The notes beneath the pieces were generated by a model. The model was not told the origin of the DNA and searched no databases. It worked only from the letters and a program-made list of their open reading frames with translations. Of a DNA stretch of 64,000 bases, positions 23,001-33,275 are shown piece by piece. Origin of the DNA: Elysia marginata (lineage: Eukaryota; Mollusca; Gastropoda; Plakobranchidae); NCBI GenBank assembly GCA_019649035.1, contig BMAT01012505.1, positions 368,175 through 432,174 on the forward strand, read 5' to 3'. The position numbers and the translations under genes are program-made. The number at the start of each line of letters is the position of its first letter. The stretch's first letter is position 1.

Positions 23001-25959
23001 AATCTAAACTTGATGTGTTTCCTTATCTTTTATCATGCATTGCCAGGTACCTGAGATGCAGACATTAATGGAATCTGAAAAACAGACTATTTTGACCCCA
23101 TTGGTCAGTTTACCCACTCCAGGGAAGGCAACGGTCACTGTGGTCATTGTCGCTGACCCTGTGAGTAGCTACACCACTAAGTAGTTTGTCCTTATTTCCA
23201 AAATTTAATTCTTTTTGTTTTAGTTGTTATTGATAAAGAATTTAAAATACTGTTTTTTTCTTTGATATAAAACAGTTGTGAAAATTTTAGATTTTTATTC
23301 ATAATACTGTCCACTCCTGATATTCTGAACCCCACAGGAACTTCAACTAATCCAAAGTTAGACTGAACAGTTTGCATTACATCGGAAAAATAAAAAGTTG
23401 ATTATCTTAATTTAGTTCAAATTTAACAAATATTTGAACTCACCAAGTTTAAATTAAGGTAAATGGACTCCACAGTAACAGTTTTGCTTGTAACAGATTC
23501 CAGCTACACTCAAGATCACTGTTTAATGATCAAATGTATTAGGTGATTAGCTTTATAAAGGCGAGCTGAGTAGCAGGGACGCATAGCTAGTTTTTGGCTT
23601 TTGTCAATTACTCTGATTTTAGAGCTATTTACTGACTGAACCAGCTAGGTAGCAACCCAGAGATTTCTCTGTCTTAAGATTGCATGTTTAGGGCTAGATG
23701 GTTTTAGAATGATAAAATTTGCTTTCATCGTTGGAAAAGAATCAATGATCCTTGGGAACAAAAATTAGTTTTAATTTTTTTTAAATTGAATAATCAGTAT
23801 CAGTATCTGTTACAACAGAAAAATAAAATCGGTTATCGGAATATACTTCAAACTAAGCAAACATTCAAATTCATTGGGTTGAATTATGTGGGCTCGACTG
23901 TGCCTCTCAACTGCCAAGATATTAAAGACTTTCTGGGAATCACTTCAGTTACACTTTAACTCCAACACCTTGAAAAAAAAATGTTGTGATAAGTTCTATA
24001 AACTGAAAGAAAAAGTGCCTATCTTGTATTTAAGTGTTTTGTTGTTTCCACCTTTTCATGACATTACAGGACAAACACGAGATTTGCTTTGCTTCAGACG
24101 AAGACTTCCGACAGCTGTCTCAGGTGGACCCTGAGGCCACAAAGCTCTTAGATGAAGTGAGTTGCCACTTAATAAAATTTGCTAAAACCTCCTGTATTCT
24201 TGTTTTGTTTATCTTGATTTTTACAAAAATGCATCAACCCAAAAAGATCTTCTGCAATGTGAGCTATTGAACCTCTCAAAATTTTTTTAAAAACCATCTT
24301 GTCTTTTGAAGGGGGTAAAGCAACAAAAGTTTATTTCTTTTAATTTATCTTTGCATTGTTTTTACAGTGAACCTAGGATATAACGAGATAGTAGGGCCTT
24401 GCATTATATTCTCGTTGGACCCGAGATCTTGTTGGATACAAGGTTGTTCTCAAACGATTTAAAAACACACTATTGTAGAGGAAAAAACAATACTACATAT
24501 TTGTAAGCCCAGTACAGCTTCAAGAGAAAAAACCACTGGATACCAAACTTAAAAACGGTTGTACCTCTTAATTGCTTAAGTAAACAGACATATCCTTGGG
24601 TGATGGTGGCCCTGAAGGTCTCAGCCTCGTGGTTTTATGTTTATTTAATTTAAGGGCATTATGTAGGAGTCAATTGGTTGTCTGTTTCTTGGAAATCTGA
24701 TCCATTTGTTGGAATGTGTACTTAAGGCAATGCAGTATTACTTTTATTTCCTCTTTCAACTTCCTTGATAGTCTGAAGTTGGTTTCAAGCGAGAGACACT
24801 TTTGTTTTTTGTGTTAACACTAAGAGGCCGTAAAAAAAACATTGTTTCGTGGACGGTGAAGTTTCCGATTTGCAACTTAACTATGGATATGAAGATGTGA
24901 GCTAATTGAAGTCTTTGAGATTGACTAAAGATACTTGTGTTCACTCAGTTTTAGCAATGCCAATCCAGGAGTGTACAAAAACTAAGTAACTAAAAGTTTA
25001 AGCCAGATATAGGCCTAATCTGACGTATGCTTAGGCACCACACTTAAACTACTAAAGCCTACGTTCCTCCCCTTCCTGTCTCCAGCTTTCTTCTGGCTCG
25101 CGCCTCATCAAGTCTCCTCTTCTCTGATCTGTTAANNNNNNNNNNNNNNNNNNNNNNNNNNNNTCACACACCTTGTCTTCAGCCACACCCATCATTCGGC
25201 CTACCTTGATCCAGGTGTAGTACTTGCCAGCTTGCCTCTGGCCCTGCCCTGCTCCTACCTACGACTGAGGCCCACTGACACCATAACAAGCGTCGCTACA
25301 AAAGACTTTATTATTAAATCTATGAAGGCAACATAGCCAAATGTCTAGAATAAGCTCGCAAGTGTTGAAAGGCATGAAGTGTACTAATGACTCTGCAGTT
25401 TGTTAAAATTTTACAAGATCTAGTTTCCTGAGGCCTGGCCTGAGCTTACTTCTCTCGTTCAACCAGAGGCTGGGAAAACTTGCTACTCGATCAATCCAAG
25501 GTTTTCTAATAGAGCCAAAGAGGAAAATAAAACGGGACTTCATGTGTCCCTTTTTGAGCCTGAGGTCTTGCTGTGTCTGAACTCATTGAGTTTGAGGTTC
25601 ATTGTATAAATTTTATCTAGGGGTAAAAATAATCTGCAGTTTCTTCCAAACTTGATATAAAGAACTTGGATAATTGCTAATATTTTATGGCATGCTTTTG
25701 CATTTTAATGTAATGGTTTGTTTTTGGTTTTTTTTTCATTATTTCTTGAAATTTGTAGTCTTCTGGTAAAGAAATTATTTAGTAATGCTAAAAAATTTCT
25801 TCTGGTTTGACAGAGATATACACTATTATACATGTACTCATAGGTAATTTTTTTTTTCTGTCGTTAACCCCATGTGTATGTTCTTTATTTCAGGCTATAG
25901 CTGCAGATAAAAGTGACGAGTGGTTTGCTAAGAAAGGAAAGACAAAAGCAGCTGCTTAA
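14081..25959 (+). CDS. GLOD4: Glyoxalase domain-containing protein 4, ten exons
   Basis: Coding exons: 14081-14176, 14728-14777, 16564-16684, 17592-17730, 18466-18516, 19222-19301, 21661-21747, 23047-23160, 24070-24156 and 25894-25959. They total 891 bases and give 296 residues plus stop, close to the roughly 298-313 residues of vertebrate GLOD4. All introns are GT..AG and all phases join. The start is set by an in-frame TAA 18 bases upstream (14063-14065). The protein has two vicinal-oxygen-chelate (VOC/glyoxalase) folds, roughly residues 9-135 and 145-260. Near-identical family landmarks include [59 protein letters not shown] and the C-terminal [11 protein letters not shown]. The vertebrate protein is reported as mitochondrial and lacks a firmly assigned reaction, so no enzyme activity is claimed. 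Transposons fill the introns: 15211-16080, 16817-17125, 17868-18048, 19318-19823, 20990-21340 and 24365-25605. Exon 2 uses a GTCAGT donor. No disabling change seen. Confidence 0.96.
15211..16080. mobile_element. Terminal-inverted-repeat element in GLOD4 intron 2
   Basis: GCAACTTAGTTTTC at 15249-15262 is matched by its perfect inverse at 16042-16055. The match continues outward with small gaps (GATCAC, then CTG-TAGA, TAC, AGC), giving imperfect arms of about 40-50 bp. The interior of about 780 bp has no coding frame, so this is a non-autonomous DNA transposon of unidentified superfamily. It lies wholly inside the intron at 14778-16563. Confidence 0.6.
16817..17125 (+). mobile_element. tRNA-derived SINE, family D, in GLOD4 intron 3
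   Basis: The head reads GCATCGTGGTCTAGTGGTAG (A box) and GGTCCGAAGTTCGAGTC (degenerate B box). The 3' part has GTAAAGCGCTCAGAGCACAT and GGCGCTATATGAAAA, the tail type shared by many invertebrate SINEs and their partner LINEs. The open frame 16879-17238 is read-through of this SINE, not a gene. No target duplication was identified. Confidence 0.8.
17868..18048 (-). mobile_element. SINE family A, 5'-truncated, in GLOD4 intron 4
   Basis: The reverse complement matches the 3' half of the SINE at 6005-6298: GGTCGGCCC, GTGACTGGGTGTGGTGT, CAATTGTCC...GCGCCGTCTCTGATATAACC and the AACCAACC tail. The tRNA-like head is missing. A poly-G run abuts the truncated end. Confidence 0.8.
19318..19823. mobile_element. 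Pogo/Tigger-like MITE beside GLOD4 exon 6
   Basis: The right terminus in inverse reads CAGTGGAAACCTCCTGATTT and is followed on the + strand by TA. The left terminus is a diverged CACAGGAAGCCTCC preceded by TA. The TA target duplication and the CAGTGG terminus are typical of the pogo branch of Tc1/mariner. It begins only 16 bases after the exon 6 donor (19302). Inside is a 36-bp triplicate at 19351-19458. Non-coding. Confidence 0.7.
19351..19458. repeat. 36-bp tandem repeat, three copies
   Basis: TTGAAATT begins each unit at 19351, 19387 and 19423. Units share a TTTGAAATTC start, an AATTCAAA centre and a TTTTCTAAG end. It lies within the pogo-like MITE. Confidence 0.85.
20990..21340 (-). mobile_element. 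LINE C-terminal fragment in GLOD4 intron 6
   Basis: The reverse complement has, across shifted frames, [28 protein letters not shown] and [11 protein letters not shown], with a degraded LWN block between. This is the order seen in the C-terminal tail of CR1/jockey/RTE-like LINE ORF2 (family pattern: PxYL...YxPxRxLRS...LxxP...LWNxLP...FKxxLKTxLF). Heavily decayed and truncated at both ends. Confidence 0.6.
22893..22955 (+). ncRNA. Hammerhead-ribozyme-like motif, copy 1 (GLOD4 intron 7)
   Basis: Core CTGAAGA (22909-22915), stem II GGGC/GCCC closing a 6-base loop, then GAAAC (22930-22934), a tiny stem III over CTTATAAG, and GTC (22941-22943). This is the consensus order CUGANGA - stem II - GAAA - stem III - UH of a type I hammerhead. 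Stem I could form from CCA before the core and TGG after GTC, with an outer GCC/GGC helix and an internal loop, and a mismatch next to the core. Very short stem III hammerheads are known in Penelope-like retroelements and small animal retrozymes. Self-cleavage is inferred from sequence only. Confidence 0.6.
24365..25605. mobile_element. Pogo/Tigger-like element in GLOD4 intron 9
   Basis: The left end is TA-CAGTGAACCTAGGATATAA. The right end in inverse is TA-CAATGAACCTCAAACT. Both have a TA duplication and pogo-type CARTGAACCT termini. Length is 1.24 kb including a 28-base gap (25136-25163). No transposase frame is visible, so it is non-autonomous or decayed. Confidence 0.55.
25136..25163. other. 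Assembly gap (28 unresolved bases)
   Basis: Run of n within GLOD4 intron 9. Confidence 0.99.
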
Positions 25960-26352
25960 TTTTGATGCTTAAAAATTCAATTTTTTTTTCTAATATTCAA
26001 AGCTGCCATACGCTACTTCATGTTATTTCTTGTTCTTGTTCCAAACCTTAAGTTACTTTAATTGATTTTACGCACATGTTTTACAAAAAGCAATACTAGC
26101 TCAAAATACTATGACTTGTGTTCTACTCAGTTTTTGACCACCATCTTAACTTTGAGAACTTATCCAAGCTTTTTCGTGTGAATGTTCATTCCCAATAGGT
26201 CTCTTTTTACTCCTACAAAGAGATCGGTAAGGTAGGCTGAGTGAGTGAACGAGTTAGTAGAAAGAGGCAATAGCAGTTCAAACATTTTGCGTTAGTACTG
26301 TGTTAAAGTAAACAACTAATTTTGCATACAGATGTTTATTTGGTGTCTGAAA

Positions 26353-26443
26353 AATAAACAAAAAACACATTTGCTTTTGTGGTCCCATAGTTGATTGTCT
26401 CACGTTAACTTTGTTTTCATCGGTGCCTTAAATATTTAATAAA
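26353..26443 (+). terminator. Candidate poly(A) signals of GLOD4
   Basis: AATAAA occurs at 26353-26358 and at 26438-26443, about 0.4-0.5 kb after the stop codon, with U/GU-rich sequence nearby. The true cleavage site cannot be fixed from sequence alone. Confidence 0.45.
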
Positions 26444-26584
26444 CAGATGTCAACTTAATAATAACATGTTTTACTTAATGACAATTATGTCAGGACTTTT
26501 TGGGTTATTTAAACCAAGTATAAGTTTTAGGCTGGTTGTACTGGTGTGCAACGGTGTATTTTGCTTAAGTTCTTAGTGATACTA

Positions 26585-26670
26585 CAGTGGGATCTTGCTA
26601 ATCGGGAATTGTCATTAGATAATGATTTACTAGGTTACCCAATTTGCCAAGCTACCTGAAATTTTGGTTT
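26585..26670 (+). mobile_element. Pogo-like terminal fragment
   Basis: TA-CAGTGGGATCTTGCTAATC resembles Tigger/pogo termini. No matching right end was found, so this is a fragment or a chance match. Confidence 0.35.
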
Positions 26671-26679
26671 TAAACCCAG

Positions 26680-29600
26680 TCATGTAATAATCAGTGATAA
26701 TTGACATCTCTTCCTTGAGAAGTGTGAATAAATGACATAACAGGGACATCTTTATGAGGTTATATGAGATTACAAGTGGATGAGGAAAATTTCATTGCAT
26801 TGAATAGTAAATATATACATGTAGTAGCGTTCAGTTTTTCTTTCAGTCATGAAGCAGATTGTCTTGAATAACTTGGTCATGCAAAAGTCTAGCATTAGTT
26901 TGGTTGATGGGTGGGCACCAACCCTGCCTGTCCAGTTTGGTAAATGTTGTGTCAGGCTGGCCATGTTTGGTTTGAGTGAAACTTTTCAGTAAGCAAGACG
27001 AGTCTGTCTATAGGGTTTCAATAGGCAATAGCAGGTGTCATATAGCTTGTTTGCTAAGTTTTGGTGTAGGGATGGTTCTTTGTTTCAGTGGAGAAACATA
27101 GTGGCATTCAATAACAACCACTATGACAGTACTACTTCACTTGTAAAGGACTTAAATTAAAAGCGGTGCATTCCGTTGTTCTCCAACAGCCATACATTAG
27201 CAGAGCTGCCAACCAGTACTGCTTTCAGTATTTAAGTACCAGAATTACTACCAAAATACCGGGGTAGTGATGTGAAATCTAAAATACTGAAACAAGCTAT
27301 AGAGCTAAGTCTAACTGAAGAAAATTACCTAAATAAGTAACAGAGGAGTGGAATTATTAAGCCCTTGATTGTAGCAGATCAATTTCAAAATGTACTCAGG
27401 GGTTTTTTCCTTATGAAATATGAGTTACTTTGAGTATAAACCGACCACTTTTCTACAAAGCATTAAAATCAAAGTTGAGATATTTTAAGCATCAAAGACT
27501 TAAGATAGTCTATAAACAAACTCGTCATGGACTTCTTCATAAATATGCCTTATCTTTGTTTGATCTTGTTTCTGAAATTTCAAAACTACATGTGTTTATA
27601 TCAGTATTTCTCCCTTATTTTGCTAAAACAACCTTTGTGTACAGACATATGCATGGATAGATGCCATTAAATTCTTCTTCAGTCTTTAGGGGTGCTGTGA
27701 AATCTGATCTTGAAAAATATTCTGTGATAGGAGTTTTTTGAAGTATTGATGTTACTGATAATAATAATATTATTACAAACATGATTGATAGTGGTGATCA
27801 AAATAGTGGTAAAACCAATAAAATAGTGATGACAATGATTATGTTGATGATAATTTTTTATATATGTAATCAATAAGTTATGTGCAATTTCCATATGCCC
27901 TATTTTGGGTAAATGAAAAAACACAATATAGAAACAATGTTCTCTGAAGACCTACATGTAGTTTATTCTCATCAAGCTATTTTTTAGTCAGTGCTTTTGC
28001 TTTGGTGATGGTAGATTTTTAATAAAAATGCAATACCTGAAATCTTATTTCGAATTCTTGTCCTTATTCAGAAAAAAAAGTTAGAGACATTTATGTTATC
28101 CAGTAACTTTTTTTCATCGATGCTTTGCTACACTGTTGTCCAATGTGTATAGGTTGGCTTTTATGGAGTTTAAAGAGATATTGTTTTCTGTTACTTATTT
28201 GCTATAAAAGTTACGTTTATTTGAACTGGGAAAAGGCATAGTAAATAAAGTTTGAAAATACTATGTAAATCAAGCATTAATTGTTATTTATATTTATATA
28301 TTGCCCCTCTCTCTGTTTCAAACTTTTTCTCCAGGTATGTTTGTGTCAACTTTTGTTTTACTTCATGTGTTGAGATTTCAGAGCTTCATCACAACAATGT
28401 TTTATTATTATTCTAAATCTTCTAAGTGAATGGAAGGTAGCAACATCAAGAAATACAATTTGTATTTCAAGGACAAAATTTATCATCCTTTCTTTAGTAC
28501 CTGAAAAAAGAAGAACTGATTATTAACGTCGAATCCTCGCAAATGACACCAGAGTCTGTTCATAGGTGGATGTTTTTTCCTACTTTCGTTATACAAGATT
28601 TATTGCTTCCCACCTGAATAATATGAAGGCAGGGGTCTGTATTATTTAAGCAGAAAGATATACCACTTCTATAATACGTGAACAAAGGTCTGTGCTATTG
28701 AAATGGAAGGTCTAGCTCTATGTTTATGTCTTTGTATCAACCCCATATCGGGAATGCCCTTTTTTTATGACGGCACCAAATCAAGTGTTAGTTCCGGATC
28801 TCACCTATTTTCTTTGTCTAGGCCTAGTCTAGACCTTTACGGTTTACCTTTCTGAATTTGGGCATGAAGGCAAAAGTTGCCAAATCTGAAAAATCATCAG
28901 TGAGTGCGCCTGGTCATTCATATGCTTTAGTTTTCAGTTTCAAACGTCGACATCTTTAAAATTCAAAATTGAGACTCAATCGGTCTTATAAATCTGGAGC
29001 TTAAGAGATAGTATAGTTCAAAGTCGAGATTCTTATCTAGATAGATCCGACTGATACATATTAATTATTATGAAACAAAACAAGCTCATTTTTAAAATCT
29101 AGAACAGACAATTGGATTTTGTTGGCTACGGAATAAATCCTTTTTTAACAACTTCCATTTTCTTTTTAAACTGGTAAACGTAGCTATTTTACTGAACCTT
29201 AACACCCTCCCCTTTAGTATAGGTGGTCGATCATTTGAAAAGAAGAAATAAAGGTATAAAATAGTACATTTATCATATTTATGCCGATGCTACTGTATAG
29301 TAGGAACTAAGAATTTTGAAGCATACATATCTATCTTCCTTATGAAAGGCCATTTAGGTGCAATGTAGTAGTAGTAATACTTCTATTACTGTTACTACTA
29401 CCACTAGTGATTGTAAGACTTTAAGGTAATAAATTAACAGTGGAGAGAAGTAGGCTTTGAAGTTTAAGTGGAAATAAGCGAAATGTTCCTGCATTTAGTA
29501 TGACTTGAAACCTCATATCAACTTGGGCATCCAACGCCTTTTAACCGAGAGATACATGGCTTATACCCATATCACCACCACGCCTCTTTAAATAAGAAGT

Positions 29601-30235
29601 TTCATGGCGAAGGTCCTTGCTCGGCCTCTCTAAGAGACCTTTAAATTGAAATAGGAAGTTCTAAATTGCACCAAAAGCAACCATTGAATCCCGAAGCACA
29701 CCATCACTTAGCCATACACAACCTTTCAAGGTTTCGAATCATTCGAAAGGAAGGCATATTTGGAGCATTTCCACTTTAAGCCTTATTTTCTATACTGCTC
29801 ATTACATGCTTTAAATACTTGATATTACTTGGTGGTCCCTATTGACCGTCTTGTTTATTCTCCTACTGCCATCACAAAGTAAAGAAACTCTCCACCTCAT
29901 TAATACAAAGAGTAGGGGTAAGTTTCATTGACATGCATTGCACCTATAATTATAACAGCGGCCTATGTTAAAAAAAGTCTTGGAAACAAGCTTTTAAAAT
30001 GTTCATGACACATAAATCTTTTCAAGTGGTATTATGAATTTATTCTTGATGTGGATCACCGGTGCCTTTAAAGTTTTGCTGATTCTATATGTACAACATA
30101 TACATTATGTGTTAGTTTAAGATCTTACAAAAAAAATATCATTGAAAAAAATATTCTTTGTTTCAAATATTTCATAAATCTTGCAGGTATATAATTTATA
30201 CAAGTAGCTTGCGTGTACTAGTTGTCATATTTACC
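26680..30235. other. Gene-poor spacer between GLOD4 and the chemoreceptor
   Basis: AT-rich. I see no exon with conserved coding and no complete mobile element. An AATAAA at about 28236 could serve a long GLOD4 3' end. Sequence around 27750-27860 is low-complexity ATA/GAT-rich. Confidence 0.5.
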
Positions 30236-30250
30236 TAAATTTTGTGCCTT

Positions 30251-30295
30251 GCAATGACTTAAAAGTTTCGGGCAGCTGCCCTCGTTAGATTACTA
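30251..30295 (-). ncRNA. Hammerhead-ribozyme-like motif, copy 2
   Basis: Read on the - strand: GTAAT, CTAACGA, stem II GGGC-AGCT-GCCC, GAAAC, TTTTAA, GTC, ATTGC. Stem I forms five contiguous pairs between GTAAT and ATTGC (one G-T). The core is CTAA where the consensus is CUGA, so this copy probably does not cleave. Downstream sequence AAGGCACAAAATTTAGGTAA parallels AGGCACAAAATCTCGGTAAA after copy 1, so the two belong to one repeat family. Confidence 0.55.
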
Positions 30296-30442
30296 TTACT
30301 CTTTGGCGAAGTTTTTTTTTTCATTGAATTATGCCATTTTTAGACTATGGGATCATCAAGATAAATATATATATAATACCGGTATATCACCTAGGCCAAT
30401 TGTATCAGATTGCTCCATATGAAAAAAAATGAATGCTGAAAT

Positions 30443-31564
30443 CTATGCAGACTTTCTGGGAAACAAACTAAAGAAAGTTTCTCTGTACCTTGAATTAAAA
30501 TTATAATGAACAAATATATTGATGGATGCGTTTAAGTAACTACACGTGAATGTGATTTGACTTAGAAATCCGAGCAAGTACATTTTACTTCTCCCGTACC
30601 CAATCTCTGGGTAAAACAGGCGAATGGTGGAGAGGGTCTGGAATGGCAGTTGGGACAAAATAAATATAGCACAAATGATTGTAACAGATTGGATAACTTG
30701 TAAATCTTTGGCTGACATTTTGTTAGACGACTTTTCGTTTTGGTTGCTTAACTCATTGGGAGTTTTCGTCGTATCCTGCTGAGGAGTAGTGTCTTTACAG
30801 GAAGGTGTTGTGTTAAGTTTGTGTGTCCGTCTGTGAGCTGTGGTCTGCTGCGATCCTAAAGACTGTCGAAACCTTGAAGCCTCCTGGAGTTTTGTTACCA
30901 GGACTATAACACAAGCTACAGCGATGATATAAGCCACCCAAGCCACAATGTTTCTGTTAATTATATCATTGGCTCTGTAGATTTCTCTAAAGTTGTCTGT
31001 CACTCGGAAGGACAACCAGGTGGAGTTTGTCTGAGGGTTGATGGCCCAGGTGAGTTGGATAATAGTCAGTACAGGAACTCTCAAGCTCACAGCGGCCACG
31101 AACAATACACCGAGAATTATCAAAGTCCTGGTAACCGTGAACATTGACTTAAATAGCAGAGGTCTGGCCACACAGGCGCATCTCACCAGCCCTAGGAACA
31201 CCGAGACGAAAGAAGAATAGTCGTAGAAGATTTGTGCGTACCAGTAAAACGCTACTTCAAATACGTTACTGTTGAAGGGCCAGTCGTGGTCAGGGAAGTT
31301 GACCTGCACAAACCACATCACAATATATGGGATGTTCAATATCAAGTTAATAAGATCCGATATAGACAGGAACAACAGCGTCACTGTAACGTTGTCTCTG
31401 AAGCCTATCTTAAAAAACACTGTTAAGTTGATTGTGTTGGAGATCATGCCGAATAACAGGATACACAGCCACACGTGGTAGATAAATAGCTGCATGGCCC
31501 TGAATTCTTTCAGGAAAATCAGAGGCTCCGGTCGAGTAACATGCGTCACGTTATCCATGGTCAC
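30443..31564 (-). CDS. Chemosensory-type rhodopsin-class GPCR, single exon
   Basis: An uninterrupted 373-codon frame. Seven hydrophobic segments fit TM1 about 26-51, TM2 60-84, TM3 104-133, TM4 147-170, TM5 205-225, TM6 291-312 and TM7 329-353. The third intracellular loop (226-290) is polar, Thr/Gln/Ser-rich. The N terminus is short with an NVT glycosylation sequon (residues 5-7). Family features: LSISDLINL in TM2, and VRCACVARPLLFKSMFT after TM3, where the usual DRY is replaced. TM7 ends SYLNASINIFVHY instead of NPxxY. The lack of introns and these motifs resemble the lineage-expanded chemosensory receptors of Aplysia and other sea slugs. The ligand is unknown. I see no Cys at the start of TM3 or in the second extracellular loop, so the canonical disulfide seems absent. 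A broken paralogue lies at 38706-39800. An 80-bp triplicate lies just upstream. Confidence 0.85.
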   Translation of the reverse strand: MTMDNVTHVTRPEPLIFLKEFRAMQLFIYHVWLCILLFGMISNTINLTVFFKIGFRDNVTVTLLFLSISDLINLILNIPYIVMWFVQVNFPDHDWPFNSNVFEVAFYWYAQIFYDYSSFVSVFLGLVRCACVARPLLFKSMFTVTRTLIILGVLFVAAVSLRVPVLTIIQLTWAINPQTNSTWLSFRVTDNFREIYRANDIINRNIVAWVAYIIAVACVIVLVTKLQEASRFRQSLGSQQTTAHRRTHKLNTTPSCKDTTPQQDTTKTPNELSNQNEKSSNKMSAKDLQVIQSVTIICAIFILSQLPFQTLSTIRLFYPEIGYGRSKMYLLGFLSQITFTCSYLNASINIFVHYNFNSRYRETFFSLFPRKSA

Positions 31565-31608
31565 GGTGCTGGCTTTATCTATGTTTTAAAGGAAACTATA
31601 GCTTTATC

Positions 31609-31852
31609 TCACGGATTAAAAAGAGGTTTTTCTTAAATAATGAAAAATACCATACTCTGAAGGCTAGAAAGGTACAGCTTTGTTTATGTCACGGACTCAA
31701 AAGATGGTTTTTTAAATGATGAAAAAATATTAAACTTTATAGGCTAGAAAAGTACAGCTTTATTTATGTCACGGTCTAAAAGAGATTTTATTTTTTTAAT
31801 CATGAAAAAATGTTATACTTTATAGGTTAGAAAAGTATAGCTTTGTTTGTCT
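31609..31852. repeat. 80-bp tandem repeat upstream of the chemoreceptor, three copies
   Basis: Units start with TCACGG at 31609, 31689 and 31769, exactly 80 bases apart. Each carries an AATRATGAAAAA-like centre and ends GGCTAGAAAAGTACAGCTTT or close to it. A partial unit (TCACGGTGCTGGCTTTATCT) overlaps the start codon region at 31561. The array begins 45 bases upstream of the ATG, so it lies in the 5' untranslated or promoter region. Confidence 0.9.
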
Positions 31853-32371
31853 TAAGCCGGTACCGCACTGCGGCAAAACCGCAAAACCGTCCCGGGACAG
31901 TTTTGTCCTGCCCCGCAACTGTCACCACAATATTGTAAGCCAAATTGACGGAAAGCGAATATAAAACAAGGGTAATAAGTCAACTAATCTCCAAAAAATA
32001 TCATGGCCTTGGGCAAGTATACGTAAACGACTTTAGGAAACTATGCGCTCTATAAATACCACAAATTATTAATGAATATCTCAACGTATAATTCCAACCT
32101 AAAGGAACAATTTATATATTTTTGGGAAATTGACAGGTCAAACTTAAGATAACCACTGAAACTCAAATTTCCGTAGGTCCACTGAAAATGAAGTTCGCCA
32201 CATCGGCATGCTTACAAAAGAGGAAGTTTAAAAAGTGACAAAAATTTACATGTAATAGGCCCTACATGATTGAAAAAAAGGAACAAATAAAAGTAAAGCT
32301 AAATGATTTGTAAAAAGCTTGAAATGTATTCCCACACCACACCCCCAAATTAAAGTCAATTATTTTTTTTA

Positions 32372-33275
32372 TAATCCTCGTTGATGCGTATTAATGATTT
32401 ACCCAATGTTGTAAGCTCTAGATGTAAACTTTTTACTGATGCGACTAAAGTATACGATCTGTCGGTTAATTCTCATATTATACAAAAGAATATCAGGGCT
32501 TTGTTTACTTGGTATGAAGTTTGGGGACTACACTTTAATATTTCAAAATCTAAAGTACTACATATTGGTAATAATAATCTTTCTCACTTGTATAATGTGA
32601 AACATTTGGAAACACGGTCTTTGGACGTGACAGATCATGAGAGGGATTTGGTGCTGTCTTTGATCAACAGTTTAGGCTAGATTTGATTTATACATTGGTG
32701 GTTGCATAGATAAAGCAAAAAAAAAAAATAATGGGTATCGTCTCTAGAACTTTTGTCTGTTTGGACAGATTTGTTTTTATTTCTCTGTATAAATCCCTCG
32801 ATAGACCAATTCTTGAATATGGAAATTGTATTTGGTACCCTCTGTTCAAGATACAATCTGTATGTATTGAAAATGTTTAGAGAAGAGCGAAAAAAGTTAT
32901 TGCAGGAGTTTCGGAAATGTCGTATGCGGATAGATTAAAAATCTGTAAGTGCCAAGTCTCAAGTATAGACGAATGTGAGGCGATCTAATTCAGTTGTATA
33001 AAATTATTCACCAACGTGTATGATGACTTGAACTTGAAGGCATCATATTTTTTTACCTGTTCTAAGTTCTAACTTGACATTTACATGATGGTATTATTTA
33101 AGAAGTTTTATGAGTTGGTGCGAAACAAACATGAGACATCATTGGTTTATCCAGAGAACATTAAAAATTTGGAATAGCTTACAATATAAGATTTGAAATG
33201 CGTCATCGTTAAATATGTTTAAAAATTATGTTGATCGTGAATTGGTGTCTATTAAGTATGATTTTGATTGATTTT
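32372..33275 (+). mobile_element. CR1/jockey-like LINE relic (reverse transcriptase C-terminal half)
   Basis: The first frame (32381-32680) reads RINDLPNVVSSRCKLFTDAT, where the catalytic FADDT block has become FTDAT, followed by FNISKSKVLHIGNNN and a degenerate HERDL block. Further on, in shifting frames, come SLYKSLDRPILEYGNCIW, ENVQRRAKKVIAG and SLNMFKNYVDREL, the thumb and C-terminal blocks of CR1/jockey-type ORF2. It has several frame changes, stops and a poly-A run, so it is dead. The 5' half is missing. Confidence 0.8.

Noticed and set aside
23300-23480. Another pogo-like element ending near CTCCACAGTAAC
   Set aside because: Only one weak terminus resembles the family; no partner end or TA duplication could be shown.
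31038-31481. Three + strand frames inside the GPCR
   Set aside because: Antisense shadows of the receptor coding frame.
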